Source: Planctomycetota bacterium (GTDB taxonomy: Bacteria > Planctomycetota > UBA1135 > GCA-002686595). Taken from it: a stretch of 64,000 nt of DNA. The stretch covers positions 62,001 to 126,000 of the forward strand of contig JACKHS010000009.1 in assembly GCA_020638875.1 (NCBI GenBank), in the 5' to 3' direction. The position numbers and the translations under genes are program-made. Under the pieces are notes generated by a model that did no database searches, was not told the origin of the DNA, and saw nothing but the letters and a program-made list of their open reading frames with translations. Shown piece after piece: positions 57,675-64,000 of the stretch; position 1 is the stretch's first letter, and every line of letters starts with the position of its first letter.

Positions 57675-60600
57675 ATGGCGGATCGCGGCGACACTCACTA
57701 CCACGTCCCCACGCTCAACCGCTGGTTCGCCATCTCGGCGGTCCTGTTGCTCATCGCCTCCGTCTGGATGGTGATCGACGACTGGGACGCGCCGTGGAAG
57801 GCGTACCAAGCCGAGTTCCGTAAGATCGAGGCCGAGCGCACGCGCGAAGCCCTCGCGTCGGACGAGAGCCTGGCCCAGGTCGAGCACGCGGCCGCGTTGC
57901 AGGCCGAGGTGAACGACGCCCAGCAGCGCCTCGACCAGCGTCGCGGGGAGAAGGAGCAGCTCGAGCAGAACCTGTTCGAGGCCAAGGGCGCGCTGTTCAC
58001 GCTCTCCGAGAGCACGAAGAAGGCCAAGCAGGAGCTCGCCTGGGATCGCTTCCAGGTCGAGGAGCACCGCGTGCACAGCGGCGACATGGAGTACGGCACC
58101 GAGCTCCTCGCCACGTCGCAGCAGCACTTCCTGGACCTCGACGGCGAGACGCAGGCGCAGCAGCGCAAGGTCGACGAGTTCCAGCAGCAGCTCAAGGCCA
58201 TGGAGGCCGAGCTGGCCGAGGCCGACTCGCAGGTGAAGGGCGCGACGAAGGACCTCGCGCTGCTCGAGAAGAAGCTCGACAAGCTCGACCCCGAGGACAC
58301 CACCAAGAAGATCGCCAACGTCATCCGCGACTTCCCGGGCCTCGACTTCATCGATCCGCGCAACAAGGTGCAGAAGCAGGTCCTGGCGGACCTGACCTTC
58401 GAGCTGAACTTCACCAAGGGCAAGCGCATCGACATGTGCCAGACCTGCCACCTCGCGTCGGATCGCGAGGGCTTCACGGCGGACTGGGTCGGCGCGGACG
58501 GCGAGACGCTCGAGAACCCCTTCCTGACGCACCCGCGACTCGACCTCTACCTGACGGCCAAGTCGCCGCACCCGGTCAACAAGGTCGGCTGCACGATCTG
58601 TCACCGCGGCTCCGGCCAGGCCCTGAGCTTCCAGCACGTCGACCACCGCGCGGCGAACGAGGAGCAGGCCGCCGAGTGGCACGAGAAGTACCACTGGCAC
58701 AAGCAGCACCACTGGGACTACCCGATGCTCTCGTCGGAGTACGTCGAGGCGAGCTGCGTGCAGTGCCACAAGGACACGATGGAGCTCATCGCGGACGACG
58801 CGCCGCGCGTCGCCGAGGGCTACCGCCTGTTCGAGGACAAGGGTTGCTACGCCTGCCACAAGGTCGAGTGGTTCCCGACCAAGCGCAAGCCCGGTCCGAG
58901 CCTGACCAACCTGATGGCCAAGCTGAACAAGGACTGGATCGGCGGCTGGGTCAGCGACCCGACCGCGTTCCGCCCGAGCACGCGCATGCCGCGCATCTTC
59001 AACCTCTCGAACATCCGCGCCGACGAAGAGGTGGCCAAGTCCCAGTGGGGCGCCGGTCGCTCGATCAACGGGCGCGAGTGGGAGGACTCGGCGATCGCTT
59101 CCGTGACCGCCTACCTCGAGAGCGCCTCGCCGCGCCACGCCTACCCGAAGCCGCCCGTGGAGGGTGACGCCGAGCGTGGCCGCGAGGTCTTCCGCGTCGC
59201 CGGCTGCCTGGCCTGCCACAACATGGCCGGCTTCCCCGGCGAGGAGCTGGAGACCCGGGACTTCGCCTTCGAGCTGCACGGCGAGAACGAGCACGGCCCG
59301 AACCTGCGCGGCGTCGCCACGAAGGTCGACCGCAACTGGCTCTTCGCCTGGATCAAGAACCCGTCGGCCTACTCGCCGGAGACGCAGATGCCGAACCTGC
59401 GGCTCTCCGACCAGGACGCGGCGGACGTCACGGCGTACCTGATGGACGACCCGGACGGGATCTTCAAGGACGTCCCGCAGGGTTGGAAGCCGGGCACGCC
59501 CGAGGCGACGCTCGACGTCCTGCAGGAGCAGGCGCGCTGGTTCTTCGCGCGCCTCGGCCGCCCCGAGCTCGAGCGCCGCTTCGCGGGCGAGGTGCCCGAG
59601 GCGCGCTGGGACCGTCAGGCCGATCTGCTGGTCGCCGTGGGGGAGAAGTTCATCGGCCACCAGGGCTGCTTCTCGTGCCACCAGATCAACGGCTTCGAAG
59701 GCGCCAACCCGATCGGTACCGAGCTGACCACCTGGGGCTCGAAGACGCCCGACAAGCTCGACTGGGCGTTCCTGCCGAACCAGCTCGCGCACGAGCACGG
59801 CTGGTCGCTCGACCAGCGCGAGGAGTTCAAGCAGTACCGCGAGAACTGGCTCGAGTACAAGCTCGAGGACCCGCGCCGCTTCGACCTCGACAAGGTCAAG
59901 AACCCGATCGAGCGCCAGCGCATGCCCAACTTCGGCCTGAAGCGCGACGAGATCCTGGCCATCGCGACGTTCGTCGTGGGCCTGGTCGACGACGAGGTGC
60001 AGCGCGCGAAGATGGTGCCGACGCCGGGTCAGAAGGCCATGAACGACGGCATGCAGGTCGTGCGCCAGCAGAACTGCCGGGCGTGCCACATGGTCGACCC
60101 GGGCACGATCACCTTCCGCGACGAGGAGGGTGACGTGCGCACCGTGGCCGCCGAACTGTTGCCGCTGCCCGAAGACCCGCTGCCGCTGCACCAGCGCGAC
60201 CTCGCCGCGCTCCAGGCGGACATCAAGAGTTGGGAGGACTACGCCGAGGAGACGCTCTCCGAGGTCGGCTTCCGCTTGCTCGACACCGCGCCGGAGGTCG
60301 GCTTCGCCGGCGACTCCGTCTACCGCCCCACGGCCGACATCCTCGACGTGCAGGGCCCGGACGGCGGCGACTTCGTCCAGGTCATCCAGCGCTACTACTC
60401 GGGCGGCATCGAGATGTACGACGCCGCGGCGGCGAACGAGGACGACGCGCACTGGTACTGGAACCTCGGCGAGAACGGCGAGGTCGAGGACGTCGACGGG
60501 CAACTGCGCCTCTACGCCGAGGAGCAGTACGACAAGGTCCGCTGGACCTTCGCGCCGCCCGTGCTCTTCAACGAGGGCCACAAGCTCCAGCGCGACTGGT

Positions 60601-61379
60601 TCTACGCCTTCCTGCGCGACCCGAGCCCCATCCGGCGCCAGATGCGCGTGAAGATGCCGACGTTCAACATCTCGGCCGCCGAGTCGGGCGCGGTGGCGGA
60701 CTACTTCGCCAACAAGGCCGAGCTCGAGTGGGCGCCGCGCTACACGAAGTCGCTGCGCACCGCGCTCGGGACGCAGACGACGCCCGAGTTCCAGGGTCAG
60801 GGGCTGCCCTACCCGCAGCTCACCACCGCGATGGAGTCCGGCAACGGCATCGCGGTCGACGACCTCGCCGATCGCGCGGGTCTGAAGCCGGCGGTGATCG
60901 AGAACATCGAGGCCGGCTCGGCCCCCGACATCGCGGCCAACTTCCCGCGCGTGAAGTCCTTCGGCGACACGGCGGGCTTCCACCTGAACGGCCCGGTGAA
61001 CCCCGAGCACGAGCTGATCGCGCGGCGTCAACCCAGCTACCACGCCAAGCTCGGCGCGGGCCGCGCGGTGGCCGTGGACGGCGTCAACTGCTTCCAGTGC
61101 CACTGGCTCAACGGTCAAGGCCCGAGCCAGATGGAGGCGCCCGTCGCGTGGGCGCCCGACCTCGGCAACGTGCGCAACCGCCTGCGGCCGGACTGGGTCG
61201 AGGAGTGGCTCTGGAACCCGGCGCTGATCTATCCCGGCACGGCGATGCCGGCGAACTTCTCGTCGGCTCCCGCGCAGTACCAGGAGGCCTACCCCGACTC
61301 GAGCAACGCGCAGCAGGTCAGCGCCGTCCTCGACTGGCTGTTCAACCTGGATCGCGCTCCGGTCGATACCCAGAACTGA
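57675..61379 (+). CDS. Octahaem membrane-anchored cytochrome c of the bc complex
   Basis: A 1234-residue protein: one N-terminal membrane helix (RWFAISAVLLLIASVWMVI, ~16-35), a long coiled coil (~40-220: RTREALASDESLAQVEHAAALQAEV, KAKQELAWDRFQVEEHRVH), then a large c-type cytochrome domain. Eight CxxCH haem sites lie at residues ~255 (CQTCH), 306 (CTICH), 361 (CVQCH), 391 (CYACH), 511 (CLACH), 665 (CFSCH), 801 (CRACH) and 1139 (CFQCH). It follows the cytochrome b genes and should replace cytochrome c1/f as electron exit from the Rieske protein. Length, coiled coil and haem number are far from usual bc subunits. Confidence 0.9.
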   Translation: MADRGDTHYHVPTLNRWFAISAVLLLIASVWMVIDDWDAPWKAYQAEFRKIEAERTREALASDESLAQVEHAAALQAEVNDAQQRLDQRRGEKEQLEQNLFEAKGALFTLSESTKKAKQELAWDRFQVEEHRVHSGDMEYGTELLATSQQHFLDLDGETQAQQRKVDEFQQQLKAMEAELAEADSQVKGATKDLALLEKKLDKLDPEDTTKKIANVIRDFPGLDFIDPRNKVQKQVLADLTFELNFTKGKRIDMCQTCHLASDREGFTADWVGADGETLENPFLTHPRLDLYLTAKSPHPVNKVGCTICHRGSGQALSFQHVDHRAANEEQAAEWHEKYHWHKQHHWDYPMLSSEYVEASCVQCHKDTMELIADDAPRVAEGYRLFEDKGCYACHKVEWFPTKRKPGPSLTNLMAKLNKDWIGGWVSDPTAFRPSTRMPRIFNLSNIRADEEVAKSQWGAGRSINGREWEDSAIASVTAYLESASPRHAYPKPPVEGDAERGREVFRVAGCLACHNMAGFPGEELETRDFAFELHGENEHGPNLRGVATKVDRNWLFAWIKNPSAYSPETQMPNLRLSDQDAADVTAYLMDDPDGIFKDVPQGWKPGTPEATLDVLQEQARWFFARLGRPELERRFAGEVPEARWDRQADLLVAVGEKFIGHQGCFSCHQINGFEGANPIGTELTTWGSKTPDKLDWAFLPNQLAHEHGWSLDQREEFKQYRENWLEYKLEDPRRFDLDKVKNPIERQRMPNFGLKRDEILAIATFVVGLVDDEVQRAKMVPTPGQKAMNDGMQVVRQQNCRACHMVDPGTITFRDEEGDVRTVAAELLPLPEDPLPLHQRDLAALQADIKSWEDYAEETLSEVGFRLLDTAPEVGFAGDSVYRPTADILDVQGPDGGDFVQVIQRYYSGGIEMYDAAAANEDDAHWYWNLGENGEVEDVDGQLRLYAEEQYDKVRWTFAPPVLFNEGHKLQRDWFYAFLRDPSPIRRQMRVKMPTFNISAAESGAVADYFANKAELEWAPRYTKSLRTALGTQTTPEFQGQGLPYPQLTTAMESGNGIAVDDLADRAGLKPAVIENIEAGSAPDIAANFPRVKSFGDTAGFHLNGPVNPEHELIARRQPSYHAKLGAGRAVAVDGVNCFQCHWLNGQGPSQMEAPVAWAPDLGNVRNRLRPDWVEEWLWNPALIYPGTAMPANFSSAPAQYQEAYPDSSNAQQVSAVLDWLFNLDRAPVDTQN

Positions 61380-61432
61380 TCCGGCGGAGCGGGCTCACGC
61401 TCCTCCTCCGACTCCGTACGGAACTCCGCGAG

Positions 61433-61463
61433 CTTCCGTGCCTCCCTCGCGGCGGCACGGAAG
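61433..61463 (+). terminator. Hairpin after the cytochrome operon
   Basis: CTTCCGTGCC (61433-61442) pairs with GGCACGGAAG (61454-61463) across an 11-nt loop, 54 nt past the octahaem gene stop. No U-tract. The remainder of the 241-nt gap has a candidate -10 (TATCTT, 61508-61513) for the next gene. Confidence 0.5.
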
Positions 61464-61620
61464 TCCCGAAGAACCCGAGACCCGCCGCATCGCCGCCCCC
61501 TAGCTGGGTATCTTGAGCGGCGCCTCGGCAGGGGCCATACGCCATGGCCCGGCACCGCCTTCCAGCCGATCTGGAGCCTTGGGGCTCCCCCCCTACCCAC
61601 CCGATCGAATCCACAGCGAC

Positions 61621-62460
61621 ATGAAGCTCCTCACCACCCTCGGAATCATGACCCTGGCCGGCGCCGCGCTGGCCCTCCAAGAGACTCAGAAGGACGCGCA
61701 CCAGGAGACCGGCTGCTGCAGCTCGCAGGCCGCTCCGGTCGAGCGCCTCCAGTACAACTTCCTCCAGCCGACCCCGGTCCCCGCGGGCGTCGTCGCCGGC
61801 AAGGTCGGCGGCCGCATCGTGTTCGACGGTGACGCGCCGGAAGTCGAGCCGCTCAAGATCGGTGAGGACCAGTCCAAGGGCTGCACCGACGAGGGTGCCA
61901 AGGTCGACGCGACGAACCGCACGCTCCTGATCGGCAAGGACAAGGGCATCGCCAACTGCGTCGTGACCATCGAGGTTGCCGACGCGAAGGTGAACGTGCC
62001 GAAGGAAGCGATCGAGCTCGACCAGATGCAGTGCCGCTTCGAGCCCCACGTGATCATCATCCCCGAGGGCGCGACGGTGCTGTACAAGAACTCCGACAAG
62101 GTGTCGCACAACGTCCACACCTTCGCGACGAAGAACAAGTCGTTCAACCAGACGATCCCCGCCGGCGCCTCCCAGGAGCAGACCATGGAGAAGGCCGAGG
62201 CGGTGCAGCTCAAGTGCGACATCCACCCCTGGATGCAGGCCTACATGTTCGTCGCGGACACGAACTACGCCGATCTCACGGGTACCGATGGCGGCTTCAC
62301 CATCGAGGGCCTGCGCCCCGGTGAGTACAAGATCGAGGTCTGGCACGAGACCCTCGGCAAGGCCAAGGGCACGGTGACGGTGAAGGAGGACGGTTCCTCC
62401 GAGCGCGTCGAGATCAAGATGAGCGCGAAGAAGGAGGGTGGCGGCCGCCGCCGCCGCTGA
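61621..62460 (+). CDS. Secreted cupredoxin-type copper protein
   Basis: A 279-residue protein with a signal peptide (LGIMTLAGAALALQ, cleaved near ETQKD). A short CCSSQ segment is followed by a first beta domain (~residues 50-130) and a cupredoxin domain with type 1 copper ligands: VSHNVHTFATKN (His), LKCDIHPWMQAYM (Cys, His, Met), as in plastocyanin-like and methylamine-utilisation-type proteins. The C-terminal part is a carboxypeptidase-regulatory-like beta domain (FTIEGLRPGEYKIEVWHETLG) and a basic tail (GGGRRRR). Likely a periplasmic electron carrier that could take electrons from the octahaem cytochrome; it has its own transcription unit. Confidence 0.85.
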   Translation: MKLLTTLGIMTLAGAALALQETQKDAHQETGCCSSQAAPVERLQYNFLQPTPVPAGVVAGKVGGRIVFDGDAPEVEPLKIGEDQSKGCTDEGAKVDATNRTLLIGKDKGIANCVVTIEVADAKVNVPKEAIELDQMQCRFEPHVIIIPEGATVLYKNSDKVSHNVHTFATKNKSFNQTIPAGASQEQTMEKAEAVQLKCDIHPWMQAYMFVADTNYADLTGTDGGFTIEGLRPGEYKIEVWHETLGKAKGTVTVKEDGSSERVEIKMSAKKEGGGRRRR

Positions 62461-62477
62461 TCCCAGCGCTCCGCAAG

Positions 62478-62518
62478 GCGAGCGGGCCGCTCCCCGAAGA
62501 GGGGGGCGGCCCGCTCGC
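62478..62518 (+). terminator. Hairpin after the cupredoxin gene
   Basis: GCGAGCGGGCCGC (62478-62490) pairs with 62506-62518, extended inward by CCCC/GGGG around a GAAGAG loop. It begins 18 nt past the stop. Only a weak T-run follows. Confidence 0.6.
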
Positions 62519-62716
62519 GTTCTGCTCGAGGTCGGTGACGGCCCCCGGGCGTGGCCTCGCGCGGCCCCTGCGCAAGGCTGACGAGACGTTCACACGCGGG
62601 CCCGGGCCCTTCGTGGGAAGATGCCCAACAGCCCGGGCGTCGCTGGCGTACCCGCTGCGATCGCCCGCCCAGCCCCGGCGACCCTGTCCCGAACCCGGAG
62701 TCCGAGGAGTCTCTTC

Positions 62717-64000
62717 ATGCGCGTGTCCACCCTGTCTCTGTTGCTGTCCACCCTGGCGCTCGGCGCCGGCTCCACCTCCGCTCAGATCCGCATCGTCCCG
62801 GCCGAGCCCGCCGCGCCGGCGACCCCCGCGACTCCCGCGACTCCCGCGACTCCCGCGCAGCCGGTCGTCGCCAAGTCCGCCCCGGCCGAGCACGGGGTGA
62901 TGGGCGTGCGGCTCGCCGAGGAGGGCGGCAGCGCCGCGATCCAGTCCGCCCTCGACGGCAGCCCCGCGGCCCGCGCCGGTCTCCAGCCCGGCGACCGCAT
63001 CCTGGCCGTCAACGGCCACGACGTGCACTCGGTCGCCGCCGTGATCGAGCTCATGCAGAGCTTCGCTCCCGGCGACGAGGTGCGCCTCGCGGTCGAGCGC
63101 GACGGCTGGCGCAAGCAGCTCACGCTGAAGCTGGCCGCCGCAGCCGAGCTGCAGGCCGAGGCTCCACGACTCGTCGAGCCCGTCATCACCTTCACGCCGG
63201 CCACGCCGCAGCGCGAGGTCGTCGTGGCGGAAGTCCTCGGCCAGGCCTGCGACGCGCAGGCCTGCACCGAGCCGCAGGCGTGCGAGCTCGTGATCGGCTG
63301 CGAGGCGGCGCCCGAGGCTTGCGCCGAGGTCGACGGCGGGAAGCTGCTGACGCGGACGCTCACGATCACCGGCCCCGACGGGGCCTGCTCCGCAGGCGTG
63401 TGCGACTCGGCCGAGGAGTGCGCCGAGCTGTGCGACGACGAGGCGCGCGCCCAGTGCGACGTGCTCTCCACCCAGGTGCAGGTGTTGACCATCGGTCCCG
63501 ACGGCAAGATCCACACGTCGACCGCCACGGGCGGCCCCGCGGCGACGACCTGCACGCCCGGCGAGGGGTGCTGCTCCGAGGCCGCGCCGGACTGTCCGGT
63601 CAAGCAGGGCGCGCACGCGCGCCCCGGCGACGCCGAGATCCGCGAGCTGATCGGCGATCTCGACCTCGGCGCCCTCCTGAAGCAAGCGCACGCCGAGGGC
63701 GGTGCGCTGAGCTTCGGGCTCGCGTTCGGCGATGACGAGGGCGTGGAAGGCTGGTCTTGGGTCCTCGACGACGAGGACTGCGACGAGCCCTGCGCCGACG
63801 ACTGCTGCGAGGACGCCTGCGAGACGCCGTGCGAGGCGTCCGGGTGCGACGACTTCGGCGTGGCCGCGCCGCACCCCGCGTTCCGCCCCGGCCAACCCCT
63901 GCGCCTCTCGATGCGCCGCGTGGGCGGCGGCCCCGCCGAGGTGCTCTTCCTCGGCGGCGAGGAGGGCGGCGAGTGCGAGCTCGAGCTGCGCTGCAAGGGG
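62717..64000 (+). CDS. Secreted Cys-rich PDZ protein, 3' end missing
   Basis: At least 428 codons, open to the window edge. Signal peptide (MRVSTLSLLLSTLALGAG, cleaved near TSAQ). An Ala-Thr-Pro repeat (ATPATPATPA) leads to a PDZ domain (~residues 60-135: GVMGVRLAEEGGSAAIQ, SPAARAGLQPGDRILAVNGHDVHSV). The rest is unusually rich in cysteine: AQACTEPQACELVIGCEAA, CAELCDDEARAQCDV, GEGCCSEAAPDCPV, CDEPCADDCCEDAC, and more. These could form disulfides or bind metal. PDZ placement suggests a peptide- or protease-associated envelope protein. The gene continues past 64000. Confidence 0.75.
   Translation, partial: MRVSTLSLLLSTLALGAGSTSAQIRIVPAEPAAPATPATPATPATPAQPVVAKSAPAEHGVMGVRLAEEGGSAAIQSALDGSPAARAGLQPGDRILAVNGHDVHSVAAVIELMQSFAPGDEVRLAVERDGWRKQLTLKLAAAAELQAEAPRLVEPVITFTPATPQREVVVAEVLGQACDAQACTEPQACELVIGCEAAPEACAEVDGGKLLTRTLTITGPDGACSAGVCDSAEECAELCDDEARAQCDVLSTQVQVLTIGPDGKIHTSTATGGPAATTCTPGEGCCSEAAPDCPVKQGAHARPGDAEIRELIGDLDLGALLKQAHAEGGALSFGLAFGDDEGVEGWSWVLDDEDCDEPCADDCCEDACETPCEASGCDDFGVAAPHPAFRPGQPLRLSMRRVGGGPAEVLFLGGEEGGECELELRCKG
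62821..62856 (+). repeat. Four-copy 9-bp tandem repeat
   Basis: Consensus GACTCCCGC (first copy GACCCCCGC), in frame in the PDZ gene, encoding the Ala-Thr-Pro repeat between the signal peptide and the PDZ domain. Copy number may vary between strains. Confidence 0.6.

Noticed and set aside
57492..61118. A 1208-codon minus-strand frame opposite the octahaem gene
   Set aside because: The plus strand carries eight ordered CxxCH motifs and a coiled coil; the minus frame has a repetitive shadow composition.
1..64000. A CRISPR array, prophage, transposon or toxin-antitoxin/defence island
   Set aside because: No regular spaced repeats, transposase, integrase, phage structural gene, terminal inverted repeats or characteristic gene pairs were found.

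Overview
The window is very GC-rich bacterial DNA. It looks like a Planctomycetota chromosome segment, from the lineage whose secreted proteins end in a Cys-rich module closing with a WYRDP...FNLSNG-type motif. Supporting signs are a zinc-ribbon Ser/Thr kinase with an external domain, two planctomycete-type ECF sigma factors, a DUF1570-like secreted peptidase, a split b6-like cytochrome b operon ending in a large multihaem cytochrome c, a PPi-type phosphofructokinase, and UGA-encoded selenoproteins. About 50 protein genes and one tRNA are supported. Most long alternative reading frames are antisense shadows of high-GC genes. No CRISPR array, insertion sequence, prophage or rRNA was seen.

Layout. 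1-9.6 kb: a partial prenyltransferase-repeat protein, an anchored unknown, secreted proteins (one PHP/DUF3604-like), a beta-barrel-like lipoprotein, a PAP2-type membrane enzyme and an ECF sigma factor. 9.6-18.6 kb: lysA overlapping a frameshifted bioF-like gene, a Ser/Thr kinase, an HExxH membrane protein, a small lipoprotein, an aspartate aminotransferase and a large anchored protein. 18.7-28.8 kb: tRNA-Leu(AAG), pyroglutamyl peptidase, a membrane protein with an MGS-like domain, an ArsC-family selenoprotein, DUF309 and DUF1570-like genes, a Met-rich secreted protein, a secreted metallopeptidase and a SelW-family selenoprotein. 29-38.7 kb: pyruvate kinase, FlhG-like and ParA-like ATPases with a helix-hairpin-helix protein, a carboxypeptidase-regulatory-like repeat protein, an aromatic/aspartate aminotransferase and upp. 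38.7-46.5 kb: an overlapping CheY-CheC-hybrid kinase operon, a HEAT-repeat protein, an ECF sigma factor overlapping a GNAT gene, and an AlbA_2 regulator. 46.6-53.7 kb: two tandem secreted paralogues, PPi-phosphofructokinase, a GbsR/MarR regulator with a 22-bp palindrome downstream, and an NAD(P)-binding epimerase-like protein. 53.8-64 kb: a HEAT-repeat membrane protein, the Rieske/cyt b/subunit IV-like/octahaem cyt c operon, a cupredoxin-type protein and a partial Cys-rich PDZ protein.

The strongest signals are two in-frame-UGA selenoprotein genes, one with a perfect stem-loop carrying a GGUCU loop just after the UGA; a C-terminal module shared by six otherwise different secreted proteins; a bc-type complex in which an eight-haem cytochrome replaces cytochrome c1/f; a tRNA-Leu with an A at anticodon position 34; a palindromic candidate operator beside a GbsR-type gene; and a recurring TANNNT box 6-10 nt before start codons, which suggests leaderless mRNAs. 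Three genes carry single-base frame disruptions in GC-alternating runs, best explained by sequence errors until read-level data say otherwise.
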